IMG/VR virus record: IMGVR_UViG_3300044515_000034
Location: 1-27,271 of that record
Strand: one strand, 5' to 3'
DNA: 27,271 nt
Source: a virus
The position numbers were made by a program, and so were the translations under genes. Below, one piece after another: positions 10,453-19,305 of this stretch. Position 1 is the stretch's first letter, and each line of letters starts with the position of its first letter. A model generated the notes under the pieces. The model was given only the letters and a program-made list of their open reading frames with translations, was not told the DNA's origin and made no database searches.

Positions 10453-13214
10453 TTTTTGATCACTTCCGCCTTGAGGGTAATGCCGCTGACAGTGAACTTC
10501 GGCAGGGTCGCGCCGCTAGTCCCCTTCGCAAGCAGGTAATAAGTGGTCGTCGTACCCGACGCAAGCGAATAAGCTTTCTCGGCGGCTTCGGCCGATTGCG
10601 TATCGATGGACGCCGGGAAAGACTCTTGGTTATAAATGCTGTCCACAAAACCGGTATTTACTGTGTTATATCCTGATTGGATTACCCCAGTGAAAACAGT
10701 AACTCCGTTGTTTAAATCCCAAGTGAATGTTGCCGTTAAAACTACTTGCGTGGCGTATGGATAGGGACCGACCGTCACCGATGCTAGGGTCGTAACTACT
10801 GGAACACCGACCGAATAGGTCAGCGTGACCGGACCTGCCACCGACACAATGGACATGTCTGTCGCCGCGTTATTCTCCAATTGCGGGGTGGAGGCCTGCG
10901 GAATATTCTCAGTCGGTCCGAACTGGATCGAGTTGATTCCTCCGGCCGGCCCATAGATATTGAACATTCCGAAAACGCTTGCTAGCGAGACGGTGACCGT
11001 TCTGAGAAGAGCGCCATTTTGCCAGTACTTAATGGCCGTACCGTCATAGGTAATCGCGAAATAGTCGGACGTCGTGTAGGTGCCGCTAACGCCGGTCGAC
11101 ACGCCCAGCTCATAAATGAGCCAGTTGCCGGATCCCTGACAATTAATCGCGTAGTCCAGTACCGTATAATTGATGGTGGCGGGGACCGCTGGGACGAGAG
11201 CGCCCATGAAATCTATGTTGGCCTGATTGGCCTTCCAAACGAGATGAGCGGTCGGATAATTATTGACGCTGTAGACGTCGGCATTGATCCAGGTATTGCC
11301 CGAACCGCCGGTCTTTTTGTACGCTCCTTGCTCGCTGACGACAGCGAAGCCGCGCGCCGCGAACATGTTCGGAACTCCCGTCCCATAGAGGCCCGCGCCG
11401 GCGATGCCCGTGACGCCCGGATACTGGTTTGAGAGGCTGCCGTTCAAGGAGACCGCGCGAATCCAATAGTAGCGCGTGAACGTGTCGAATTTTGTGAGGT
11501 GATGTGCGATCCCCACGAAACCCGATGCGACCTTCGTCGCCGACGAAAACGGGGTCGACGATGTGTACTCCCAGAGCTCGTAGGTCGTGCCCGGTGCTTC
11601 GTACGAGGGCCGGTTCCAGGTGAAGAAAATCCCATAGGCATCGCCCGTGGCGACCAGGCCCGAGGGGTCGTCCGGTGCTTCGACGGTCGATGAGGGCGCA
11701 ACGGTGCCCGGCGCCGCATAGTCGGTGATCAGCGGATCCGCGTAGGGCGTCGAGCTTTCCTCTTTGGCGGTGACGACGATCCGTCGGTTGGCGAGGTCCA
11801 TGACGACCGATTGGGCGCGAAAGACCTTGTTCTGCCAGCCCTGCTCCATCAACGTCAGATTGAACGTCTCCCACGGTGCGACCTTGGCGCCGGTCAATTT
11901 CAGATTCAGGGTCGTAACGATCTGGTTGCGGCTTTGCTTCTTAATAACCTCGCAGATCCGCTGGGCGCGATATTCGTCGGTGACGCCGGCGAGCGTGATA
12001 TTGCGTAGGAGCGTCTGCCCGCCATCGGCCGTGACGTAGGTCGATTGGGTCCTCACTGCACATTGCACGTTCTGCCAGTCGCGATTCGGGTCGAAATAGC
12101 TCGCGACGACGGTATTGTAGAGATCGGTTCCGGTGACCGTGCCCTGAACCGTATAGCCGTCCGGTGAAAGGTCGTTATCGGTGATGGTGACGCCGGGCGC
12201 ATCGTATTCTCCGGCGTAGATCCGGTACATGCCCTGACTGAAGATGCGCTGCCCGATCATCGCGGTCAAAATGACGTCCAAGTTGTTGTCGTGAATATCG
12301 CCGCAGGAGAGGACACAGCCAAGGACATAGCGCAGCTGTGTGGTCGACCCCGGGAGTGCGACCGACTGGTCGCATTCGTTCGCGGCGGCGCTCACAAAGG
12401 TCCAATTGATGCGGTTCGTCGGAACCTTCATGCCTAGGACCGAGACCGGCGTCGGCACGCTGAAATAGATCGAGCCGCCGTACATATAGTCGGCGGCACA
12501 GAGGGCCGGATTCGCGCTGAAGGTCCAGGTCGTCGCATCGGTGAGGCGCTGCGAGCCCGAGCCGCCGTTCGTGGAGTCGAGCCGGGGATCGTATACGCGC
12601 TTGCCGCTCACGAACGCCCGAAAGTTCGACGGCGCGCCATTGGGCCATGCGCTCGTCGAGCGTTTCATGCGAATGACGAGTTTGGCGACGCCGTAGCCGA
12701 TGTGATTGGTGCCGATCGCGGCGAAGGCAGCGTCGAGATCCGGCTGGACGACTTCGGTCGAGCTCCCGAAGAGGCGCCAGATATTCAAAAAGCCGGTGAA
12801 CGCCCCTTGCGTGACAGCGCCGGTCGATGAGTTGATGTTGGCGCTCAAGATGGTCGTCGAGTCGAGGACGACGTCGGTGATCGCATCGACCTGATGTCCG
12901 GCGAGCGCGATCACGAACCAAAGATAATCCTGCGTCGCGCCGGAGCTGCTCGAGGTCCCGGGGAAAGCGACGACGCCGGTGGTGAGAACCTGACCATAGA
13001 CAATGCGCCGCGGTTCGAGCGTGCCGCGGACCGTGACGGTTTGCTGGGGCGGACCCTGGTTATTGGACGGGGTCCCGGCAAGCGCCCGCGCGATTTTGCC
13101 GAGCGCGAAGCTGATGACGGCATCGACGATCACGGTGGCGATGATCGAGGCGATAGCGGCGCTGACGCCGACCTCGACCAGAATGGCGGCGATGTAGATT
13201 ACAACCGGCGGCAT
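10449..13214 (-). CDS. Central tail-tip / host-specificity protein (gpJ-like)
   Basis: This 921-residue protein is the largest in the tail module, in the J position after the peptidase-like gene. The N-terminus is hydrophobic (ILVEVGVSAAIASIIATVIV) as in many phage tail-tip proteins. A hub-like part runs to about residue 500, with repeated phage-type motifs (RRIVYGQVLTTGVVAF, WPNGAPSNFRAFVSGKRVYD). A fibronectin type III-like domain lies near 515-610 (GLVATGDAYGIFFTWNRPS, TTYELWEY, RYYWIRAVS). A lectin-like beta domain follows at about 640-790 and a C-terminal beta region ends the protein. It would contact the host receptor at the tail tip. No DGR variable repeat is present here. Confidence 0.86.
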   Translation of the reverse strand: MPPVVIYIAAILVEVGVSAAIASIIATVIVDAVISFALGKIARALAGTPSNNQGPPQQTVTVRGTLEPRRIVYGQVLTTGVVAFPGTSSSSGATQDYLWFVIALAGHQVDAITDVVLDSTTILSANINSSTGAVTQGAFTGFLNIWRLFGSSTEVVQPDLDAAFAAIGTNHIGYGVAKLVIRMKRSTSAWPNGAPSNFRAFVSGKRVYDPRLDSTNGGSGSQRLTDATTWTFSANPALCAADYMYGGSIYFSVPTPVSVLGMKVPTNRINWTFVSAAANECDQSVALPGSTTQLRYVLGCVLSCGDIHDNNLDVILTAMIGQRIFSQGMYRIYAGEYDAPGVTITDNDLSPDGYTVQGTVTGTDLYNTVVASYFDPNRDWQNVQCAVRTQSTYVTADGGQTLLRNITLAGVTDEYRAQRICEVIKKQSRNQIVTTLNLKLTGAKVAPWETFNLTLMEQGWQNKVFRAQSVVMDLANRRIVVTAKEESSTPYADPLITDYAAPGTVAPSSTVEAPDDPSGLVATGDAYGIFFTWNRPSYEAPGTTYELWEYTSSTPFSSATKVASGFVGIAHHLTKFDTFTRYYWIRAVSLNGSLSNQYPGVTGIAGAGLYGTGVPNMFAARGFAVVSEQGAYKKTGGSGNTWINADVYSVNNYPTAHLVWKANQANIDFMGALVPAVPATINYTVLDYAINCQGSGNWLIYELGVSTGVSGTYTTSDYFAITYDGTAIKYWQNGALLRTVTVSLASVFGMFNIYGPAGGINSIQFGPTENIPQASTPQLENNAATDMSIVSVAGPVTLTYSVGVPVVTTLASVTVGPYPYATQVVLTATFTWDLNNGVTVFTGVIQSGYNTVNTGFVDSIYNQESFPASIDTQSAEAAEKAYSLASGTTTTYYLLAKGTSGATLPKFTVSGITLKAEVIKK

Positions 13215-13615
13215 CAGTCAATCCGCCACGCTTTTTGGATGACTTCGCGCGGCCGAAACGAGAGGCCCACCGGAATCATGACGAACGCGCAATTCGTGCC
13301 ATTGCACATGCCGCCCGTCTCGAGACCATCGATGGTCGCGACGATGATGTCGCCGGCGCGCGCCCAATTGGGAGCCACGGGCTCGCCGAACGCATGCGTC
13401 AAGATTCCGGCGATACCGCCATATTCGATCAGGAGCTTCGCCGCCCCGAGCTCGGTCGAGTACTCACCGAACGCCGCGGCCGGATCCACGCCGGTCATGG
13501 CGAGGACGCACTTCGCGGGAAACTGCAGGCAATCGTGCACGCCATACGCCAGCGGCCGATCCCGCGCCGCGTCGATCTCTGCGTGAAATCGCTCGCGCCA
13601 GTCGGGGAATCTCAT
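13214..13615 (-). CDS. Tail-assembly NlpC/P60-like protein (DUF6950 type)
   Basis: The 133-residue product starts at ATG 13615, which overlaps the preceding stop (ATGA); upstream starts in the frame would overlap that gene more. Motifs are YGVHDCLQFPAKCVLAMTG, with the Cys of the putative Cys-His pair, and WARAGDIIVATID. This is the pattern of DUF6950 or NlpC-like proteins found directly before gpJ-type genes. The family may be a catalytic or degenerate peptidoglycan-amide hydrolase acting in DNA entry or tail-tip assembly. The stop overlaps the tail-tip start by one base. Confidence 0.78.
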   Translation of the reverse strand: MRFPDWRERFHAEIDAARDRPLAYGVHDCLQFPAKCVLAMTGVDPAAAFGEYSTELGAAKLLIEYGGIAGILTHAFGEPVAPNWARAGDIIVATIDGLETGGMCNGTNCAFVMIPVGLSFRPREVIQKAWRID

Positions 13616-14259
13616 TTGCGGCCCCCGCCGCCGCCGCGGCCGGTATTCGGCGTCTGATTCGCCGGGTCGATGGTCGTGCCGCCCCATTGAACCTTTTTGT
13701 TGGCGATGGCCGCGATCTGATCGAAGAAATTGTCGGTCGCGAACAGCGATTTCTGCGATTCGTCGGTGTAGAGGAGCCCGACCGTGTTCTGAAAGAGCGA
13801 GTCGTAATGTTTGACCGTCAACTGAATCGCCGCGGAGGTGCGGTTGCGCGTATAGACGAGCAAGTCCATGAACCCTTCGAAGATCGGCGGCTCGATCGGG
13901 CTCAACGGCAGCAGGGTCTTTGAATCGAGCGGAATGAAATAAATCGAAGCAAATTGGTTGTAATACTCCGCGCGCTGCGGGACCTTGCCGAGAATGGTGG
14001 GATCGATGCCGGACAGCGATAGGAGAAGTTCGCCGACGTTGCGTTGATTGGGATCCTCGGTAATGGTAGATAGGCTGCCGAAGCCGCCGGAACCCACGGA
14101 TCCGACGCCGAGGAAGGCATTCCCGCCGATGGTCAAGGTTCCGACGCCCATGTGGGCTCGGATGATGCCGGAGGTGAAGTTAAGCTGTACTGCGAGCGCA
14201 AAATCGACGTGTTCCTGATCGAAGGCCGCCTGATTCGCGGGCTGCGTATAGCGGGTCAT
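13612..14259 (-). CDS. Minor tail protein (tail-tip hub component)
   Basis: This 215-residue protein is beta-rich, with DFALAVQLNFTSGIIRAH at the N-terminus, FGSLSTITEDPN, ELLLSLSGIDPTILG, IFEGFMDLLVY and IQLTVKHYDSLFQ. It ends in a Gly-rich basic tail (TGRGGGGGRK). The pattern of a hub protein measuring contour-like fields and its place between the distal tail protein and the NlpC-like gene point to a gpL-like baseplate hub subunit. ATG 14259 overlaps the preceding stop (ATGA). The exact family name is not recalled with confidence. Confidence 0.65.
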   Translation of the reverse strand: MTRYTQPANQAAFDQEHVDFALAVQLNFTSGIIRAHMGVGTLTIGGNAFLGVGSVGSGGFGSLSTITEDPNQRNVGELLLSLSGIDPTILGKVPQRAEYYNQFASIYFIPLDSKTLLPLSPIEPPIFEGFMDLLVYTRNRTSAAIQLTVKHYDSLFQNTVGLLYTDESQKSLFATDNFFDQIAAIANKKVQWGGTTIDPANQTPNTGRGGGGGRK

Positions 14260-15824
14260 GCGGCTTCGACGAACTCGAGCGAGGCCTGGCCGAAGACGCC
14301 CGGCGTGTACTCGACGCCCAAGCTCGAGGCGGCAAGGACGAAGCGCCCCATGGGTTGCTGTACGATAACCGCCGCGTTATCGGCGGGCGACTGCTTCAGG
14401 GCGTTTTCGAACTGCAGAACGCCCAAGCCCGCGGCATCGCTATCGAGCGGCGTGATCACGCGCACCAACTGCGAATAGGACGGCAGAGCGATTTCAACGA
14501 TATCGCCCTGCAGGAGGAGGCCCTGGGTGCTCACGGGCAAGCCCTTGATGCGCAGGAGTGTGCCGGTTTGCCCAATCGCAGCAATGCCGACTGTCGTCGT
14601 CGGCGTAATCCCCGCGACCGGGAACGAACTGCCGCAATTGCCGGCGCGCCATAGGTAGATTCCGCTGGCGCCGTCGCCCAAGTAGGACAAGGCACCCGAA
14701 ACCACGTAAGCGACGGTGCGACTACTGGTGCTTGCCGGGACGTAGGCGATAAGCCAACAAAACCACCGGCCGCCGCCCATGTCTCTCGAGAACGCGCGAG
14801 GGTTTAAGCCGGTTCCGGTAGCGGTGACGGACGACGCGACGCCAGTCGACAAATTGAAAATGGCGGTCGCACCATTGCCGGAACCGTCATCGACCAGCAA
14901 GGCGCAATCACGCGTTCCGACTGCGCGCGCGGCGCATACAAAGGCGCAACGGTCTTCCGCGACGGAGGCCCGTGACACCGTTTGCAGCGCGTAGTGCTGC
15001 GCGGTCGCGGCGGCTTCGGTCAACGTATCCATGGTGGTCGTGTTGTCGGGCGCGCCAGCCGTATTGGTCGTGACGGTCGCGGAATTTTTCGTCCATGCAG
15101 CGTTCGAGAAATCGTCCGACCATAGGACCGCATTCGGCGCGTTATCAACGAGCGCGCAGCGCGCCACCGACGCCCACGGAATGTCAAAGGAGTCGCCGGC
15201 AACGCCGCCGGTTGCGGTAGCTTCGTAGATGCCTAGCGCCGGCCCCGCTATGCTGACCGGAGTCAATACAATCGCGGAATAGGAGCTTCCGGCGGGAAAG
15301 GCGGCATCGACGCCCGGCCCCGAACTTAAATTCAGGTGAAATAAGGCCGGACCGGCGCCCGCGACGACCATGGCGCGCCCGACATAGGGGACACTAAGCG
15401 ACAGCGTAACGGGTCCATTCGTGCCGTAATTTTGCCCTGCAATCGTCCGCTTTAGCCTTAGCGCCCTATCTTGTGCGGTTAGCGTTTCATGACCCGTTGA
15501 GCCAATCCACGATGTTGTACCACTAGCAAACGTATTATTGGGGAGGAGCTCCAGATCCGGAAACGAGCCGCGCGTGAGGCGCGTCAACGGTGAGATGAAG
15601 ACCCGGTTTTGACGACCGCGCAGCGCCGCCACGAGCGCCTCGAAGCGCGCCAACCGCGCGCCAGTGAGCACGGGGAAGTCCATCCGCAATCGCCAGCGCC
15701 GCGTGCCATAGAGTGTCGAGCTTTGCATTGCGCCGGTGGTCGCCGATTCGTCGACCGCGGTGAAGTCATCGACGCCGAACATCATGCTCGTCGGCACGAG
15801 ATCCGCGGGGAAGAAAATGTCCAT
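14256..15824 (-). CDS. Distal tail protein with inserted carbohydrate-binding-like domains
   Basis: This 522-residue protein has an N-terminal segment (MDIFFPADLVPTSMMFGVDD, RRWRLRMDFPVLTGARLARF, residues 1-100) and a C-terminal segment (about 415-522, with GDIVEIALPSYSQLVRVITP and MGRFVLAASSLGVEYTPG) that together look like one distal-tail protein. Between them lie two beta-sandwich-like modules: about 110-200 (LELLPNNTFASGTTSWIG) and about 230-390 (VLWSDDFSNAAWTKNSATVT, DNTTTMDTLTEAAATAQHYA). The second pattern is widespread in phage tail proteins and resembles carbohydrate-binding modules. The insert would project from the tail tip and may bind host glycans. Support is from recognised sequence patterns only. 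Confidence 0.72.
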   Translation of the reverse strand: MDIFFPADLVPTSMMFGVDDFTAVDESATTGAMQSSTLYGTRRWRLRMDFPVLTGARLARFEALVAALRGRQNRVFISPLTRLTRGSFPDLELLPNNTFASGTTSWIGSTGHETLTAQDRALRLKRTIAGQNYGTNGPVTLSLSVPYVGRAMVVAGAGPALFHLNLSSGPGVDAAFPAGSSYSAIVLTPVSIAGPALGIYEATATGGVAGDSFDIPWASVARCALVDNAPNAVLWSDDFSNAAWTKNSATVTTNTAGAPDNTTTMDTLTEAAATAQHYALQTVSRASVAEDRCAFVCAARAVGTRDCALLVDDGSGNGATAIFNLSTGVASSVTATGTGLNPRAFSRDMGGGRWFCWLIAYVPASTSSRTVAYVVSGALSYLGDGASGIYLWRAGNCGSSFPVAGITPTTTVGIAAIGQTGTLLRIKGLPVSTQGLLLQGDIVEIALPSYSQLVRVITPLDSDAAGLGVLQFENALKQSPADNAAVIVQQPMGRFVLAASSLGVEYTPGVFGQASLEFVEAA

Positions 15825-15847
15825 TGGCTAGATCACTGCGGCGCGGT

Positions 15848-17746
15848 TCATGCGAAGGCGCCGCCCTTAATCAATTTCGTCATATGGGCGATGGTGGTTT
15901 TTTGCGTGGTTTGACAGGCGGAGATGACATCCGAGCGGCTGACGCCGGAGCCGATGTTATAGACCGGCGAGAAGACGATGCCGGGCGCGGCGCTCTGACC
16001 CGGGCCTGAGACGGTCACTCGTTCATTGGGACTGGCGCGAAATTGGACGAGCTGCGAATCCGTGCCGCCGGTGCCCCCGACGGGAAAGGATCCGCCGCTC
16101 GCGAACCCCAAGAGGCTGGCGGTTCCGGCGCCGCTGTTGAATGTCACGGCCGTCGAATCGCCGGCCCCGAAGAGTGATCCCAGCGCGCCGAAAATGCCGC
16201 CGGTCGCCGAGCCGCCGCCCTGATTGCCGAAGATCTTATCCAGGCCCAGCGCCTTGAAGAGATCGAAGGCGGCTGCCTGGTCGAAGATCTGCCGGAATGC
16301 GTTCGCGAAGTCCGCGACGAGGCCCTTGAGGCCGCCTTTCCCGATATTGTCGAAGGCCTGCGCAAACGAGCTTTGAACCGCGCGGCCGGTGTTCTGAGCG
16401 AACTGCGCGGTTTCGTCGAAGCTTCTCTTCGCCACTGCAGCCGCTTCTTTCGAGTCCTCCCCGAGCGCTGCATAGTAGGTCTTGAACGAGTCCTGACTCT
16501 CGCGAATCGACTGGTCGACGATCGTCTTGTTGCTCGAAAAGAATTCGGACAGCGCCTTGGTGTCCGCTGGGCCGCGCTCCCGATTGAACGCGTCCGACTG
16601 GGAAATGATCCCGTCATTGACCAGCACAGCGAGCTTCGCCTGCAGGATCGCGGTGTCGGAGAGGAGTTTCTCGCCGCTGGTCTGGGTGATCGAATCTAAG
16701 TCCTCATAGAACTTCTTGAGGGAATCCTCGCGGATCTTGAGGTTTGGATTGATCTTGATTTCGGTGACGTCGGTACCGAAACCGGGCGGCGGCGCGAGCG
16801 CGCCCAGCAAGCCATTGATGTTCTGATTCTTGATGTCGATAGAGGTCGCCTCGATCAACTTTAAGGTGGCGAGCTTGGTCTCGAGGGCGAGCAGATCCTT
16901 GTCGCTGACGGAGCCCGCGGCGGGCCCGAAGAGGCCGGATCGCTGCTCGCTCAATTGAGTCTTGACGAGCGCGATCTGGGCGGTGACTGACTTCAGTTCA
17001 TCGCCGCTGATAAATGCCGTCAGCCGGTCGGCGAGGAGGCTCAAGGAGGGTGCCGCATCGACGACGATCGCAGTGCCGAGGCCCTTTAAGGCCGCCGATA
17101 CATGATCGATCGACTCCTGGGTCTGATGCATCCGCTCGATCGTGTCATCACTGAACGAGGCGCCCAAGAGCCCAGCTTCAGTGCGGGCCTTGGCAATGCC
17201 GTCAGCACCTTGAGCGAATAGCGGCAGAAGGTCCGCGCCGGCGCGGCCAAAGAGCTCGATCGCGGCGCGGGTCTTATCGGCGGGAACTTTGAGGTCGTTG
17301 ATACGCTGGGCGAACACTTCGAATTGCTGATCCGGCGTCAGCGTCTTGATTTCCGAGAAGGTGAGTCCCAGGGCGGCGAAGGTCTGATTGGCGACGCCGA
17401 CGCCGGATCCCGCCGAGGAAATCGCCTTCTGCATTTTGGCGAGCGAGGCGGAGAGCTCGTCGAGGCCGACGCCCGACCCCTTGGCCGCGAACGCGAGTTC
17501 GGAGAAGGCGCCCGCGCCGACGCCGGCCTTCACGGCCGCCTTCGACAACTGGTCGCCGAATTCGATGGTCGACTTGGTGAATTCCACCAGCGCGGCCGCG
17601 GAGAGGCCGACGCCGATCAACTCGAAGCCCGATTTGATCTTCTCGACCGCGTCGTTGGTCGCCTTGACGGCTTCGTTCAATTTGCCGCGAAAGCCGGCAA
17701 TATCCGCCGCCATTTCGACGACGATGGAACCGATTGTATTAGCCAT
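15848..17746 (-). CDS. Tail tape measure protein
   Basis: This 632-residue protein starts IGSIVVEMAADIAGFRGKLN, the usual opening of phage tape measures, followed by long Ala-rich helices (FSELAFAAKGSGVGLDEL, SASLAKMQKAISSAGSG). It ends with a Gly-rich segment and FASGGSFPVGGTGGTDSQLV then FRASPNERVTVSGPG, a common tape-measure C-terminus. By tail-length scaling it would set a tail of roughly 95 nm (about 0.15 nm per residue). It sits after the tail chaperones and before the distal tail protein. ATG 17746 overlaps the end of the -1 chaperone frame by three codons. Confidence 0.93.
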   Translation of the reverse strand: MANTIGSIVVEMAADIAGFRGKLNEAVKATNDAVEKIKSGFELIGVGLSAAALVEFTKSTIEFGDQLSKAAVKAGVGAGAFSELAFAAKGSGVGLDELSASLAKMQKAISSAGSGVGVANQTFAALGLTFSEIKTLTPDQQFEVFAQRINDLKVPADKTRAAIELFGRAGADLLPLFAQGADGIAKARTEAGLLGASFSDDTIERMHQTQESIDHVSAALKGLGTAIVVDAAPSLSLLADRLTAFISGDELKSVTAQIALVKTQLSEQRSGLFGPAAGSVSDKDLLALETKLATLKLIEATSIDIKNQNINGLLGALAPPPGFGTDVTEIKINPNLKIREDSLKKFYEDLDSITQTSGEKLLSDTAILQAKLAVLVNDGIISQSDAFNRERGPADTKALSEFFSSNKTIVDQSIRESQDSFKTYYAALGEDSKEAAAVAKRSFDETAQFAQNTGRAVQSSFAQAFDNIGKGGLKGLVADFANAFRQIFDQAAAFDLFKALGLDKIFGNQGGGSATGGIFGALGSLFGAGDSTAVTFNSGAGTASLLGFASGGSFPVGGTGGTDSQLVQFRASPNERVTVSGPGQSAAPGIVFSPVYNIGSGVSRSDVISACQTTQKTTIAHMTKLIKGGAFA

Positions 17747-17933
17747 CGTGTTTGGGTCGTCCGAAGATTTTCTTGAGCTTGTCCTCTACCGGCACGAAAT
17801 CGTCCGGCGCGAGGGAATAGAACGCATTCCAGAGGTAGTACTCATGCGCCGGCAGCGCGAGGATCTCGCCCAATGTCTTGCTCAACTTCTCCGCAAGGAC
17901 CATCGCGAACCGGAGCGACGGCTGGGCGATTAT
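17739..17933 (-). CDS. Tail assembly chaperone second frame (gpT-like), made by -1 frameshift
   Basis: A -1 frame opens at the stop of the upstream chaperone gene and runs 64 codons to TAA 17739-17741. It reads AQPSLRFAMVLAEKLSKTL, GEILALPAHEYYLWNAFYSL, APDDFVPVEDKLKKIF. The HEYYLWNAFYSLAP pattern is typical of gpT-like chaperone extensions. ATG 17903 could start it separately but has no ribosome site, so fusion by frameshift at GGAAAAATAA is more likely, giving about 175 residues. It precedes the tape measure gene as in lambda G/GT. Confidence 0.75.
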   Translation of the reverse strand: MIAQPSLRFAMVLAEKLSKTLGEILALPAHEYYLWNAFYSLAPDDFVPVEDKLKKIFGRPKHDG

Positions 17934-18265
17934 TTTTCCTTGGCGTCCTCGAGCGATCCCATGCCATTGATGAGCATCCCGGCATCCACCACGCGCCGGA
18001 TCACCCGTGGGAGCCGCTCAAGCATCGGGAGCGCCTCCTGGTGGGAGGCAAATAGCGGTGTTCCCGCCTCATCGCAGAGGAAGGCGGCGAGCTGACAGGC
18101 CATCAGCTCCCCCCGGTCCTCGATCGGGCGCATGATCTGCTCGAGCGACAACGCCTCGGCCGCCGAGAGGGAGCGCACATGGACGGTACCGCCCCACTCC
18201 GGCACCTCTACGGCGACGATCTTGCGATCCTTCGCGCCGAGTATTTCCGCCGCGGTGAGGGCCAT
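17930..18265 (-). CDS. Tail assembly chaperone (gpG-like)
   Basis: This 111-residue protein starts at ATG 18265 (MALTAAEILGAKDRKIVAVE), which shares a base with the major tail protein stop; an upstream in-frame ATG would overlap that gene. It contains VPEWGGTVHVRSLSAAEALS, MRPIEDRGELMACQLAAFLC and ASHQEALPMLERLPRVIRRV, the common layout of phage tail assembly chaperones that coat the tape measure before tail tube polymerisation. It ends GSLEDAKEK with the A-rich sequence GGAAAAATAA at the stop, the likely -1 slip site. About 175 residues result when the frame shifts. Confidence 0.85.
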   Translation of the reverse strand: MALTAAEILGAKDRKIVAVEVPEWGGTVHVRSLSAAEALSLEQIMRPIEDRGELMACQLAAFLCDEAGTPLFASHQEALPMLERLPRVIRRVVDAGMLINGMGSLEDAKEK

Positions 18266-18909
18266 CAGGCAAACCACGCCGGAGCGCCGGTCACGCGCAG
18301 CGTCACATTGCCCTTGACCGCGCTATCCGGGCCGCCGGCGTCGAAGGAGAACTGCTTGACGAGCGCTGCGAAGGCCGCGACGGTGCCATCCGACAGGCCG
18401 ACCGTGAATGCGCTCACCGCGGCCGTGGTCTTGATCGTTCGCAACCGCAACTGGCCAGTATCGGTGACGAGCCAGATGGACATGGTGACATTGCCGAAGT
18501 CCTGCAGGCCGACCAGGAATTCCTTCGCGGTCGACTGCAGATTGGTGACGTCGATTTCGGAAGCGGTCCCATCGAACCCGGTCAGATTCGTGACCGAACC
18601 GACCGCGACCATGGTCTGCAAGGAGGCCAAGCCGCCGCTCACGTATGCGCCGAAGGAGGTCGCATCGACGCCCTTCAGATTGAAGGTGTTGGCCGCCGGC
18701 GAGTCGACGACATAGACGCCGAAGCCGCCGCTCGGGTTGATCTGCGGCATGCCGACGACCCCGGAAATCGTCACGATCTGGCCCTGCAGATAGCCGTGCG
18801 CGGTCGAAGTGACGACACACGGGGATGCGCTCGTGATGCCGGTGATCGTCTTGGTGGCGGCGGAGGCGCTCGAGACCGAGAGGCTGGCCGTTTGACTCTT
18901 AATTGCCAT
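18265..18909 (-). CDS. Major tail protein with inserted beta domain
   Basis: This 214-residue protein sits upstream of the chaperones and after the DUF3168 gene, the tail-tube position. The tube-like parts are MVAVGSVTNLTGFDGTASEI, DVTNLQSTAKEFLVGLQDFG (the usual DVT, E, LK or LQ DFG motif of siphovirus tube proteins) and the C-terminal strands. Residues about 20-95 (ITGITSASPCVVTSTAHGYL, GQIVTISGVVGM, YVVDSPAANTFNLKGVDATS) form an extra module. Modules of this pattern recur in many phage structural proteins, often annotated as ubiquitin-activating-enzyme FCCH-like, a name not to be taken as function. It may decorate the tail surface. Confidence 0.83.
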   Translation of the reverse strand: MAIKSQTASLSVSSASAATKTITGITSASPCVVTSTAHGYLQGQIVTISGVVGMPQINPSGGFGVYVVDSPAANTFNLKGVDATSFGAYVSGGLASLQTMVAVGSVTNLTGFDGTASEIDVTNLQSTAKEFLVGLQDFGNVTMSIWLVTDTGQLRLRTIKTTAAVSAFTVGLSDGTVAAFAALVKQFSFDAGGPDSAVKGNVTLRVTGAPAWFA

Positions 18910-18936
18910 GTTCTGCTTACTCCAAAGTGATTGAGA

Positions 18937-19305
18937 TCAAGACCAGAGCTGATATTCCTGCGTGATCTGATAGACGCCCGGAACCGGGTCCAACTGAAAG
19001 CTATTGTCGACCTCGAGCGTCATCAGCACCGGAACCGCATCGAAGGCGGCGCGCACCGCAATCGCCAACGCCCGCGCGCCCGCGTAGGTCGTAGCCCAGG
19101 AGTCGACTTGCACGCGGGCATCATCCAGGCCACCGTTGCCGGCGAACGTATTGGAGGGCGTGAGCGTGATCCGCTGCAGCGTGATCGCCGGCAGGATGAG
19201 CTCCTGCGTCCGAATGAGCGGCGAGATCCGCGTCCCCACGAGCGCGACCACGGGCGACGCAGCGCTCAAGATCCCGAGCGCCTGGGCGATCGCTTCGGCC
19301 GCCAT
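18937..19305 (-). CDS. Tail completion / terminator protein (DUF3168)
   Basis: This 122-residue protein has ILSAASPVVALVGTRISPLI near the N-terminus, PAITLQRI, VQVDSWATTYAGARALAIAV and a C-terminal IYQITQEYQLW-like strand, the DUF3168 pattern. The family caps the tail tube and links it to the head connector (the gpU-like position). It lies directly after the gp10-like gene; start ATG 19305 abuts that gene's stop at 19306. A short gap of about 27 bases separates it from the major tail protein. Confidence 0.85.
   Translation of the reverse strand: MAAEAIAQALGILSAASPVVALVGTRISPLIRTQELILPAITLQRITLTPSNTFAGNGGLDDARVQVDSWATTYAGARALAIAVRAAFDAVPVLMTLEVDNSFQLDPVPGVYQITQEYQLWS

Noticed and set aside
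12175-12921. 248-codon minus-strand ORF inside the tail-tip gene
   Set aside because: It lies in another frame of the gpJ-like gene, is Arg/His-rich and shows no motif or ribosome site.
10449-13214. A third DGR variable repeat in the tail-tip gene
   Set aside because: The conserved DGR 3' segment (encoding VRAVRAS) and the WTST context do not occur in this or any other late gene.
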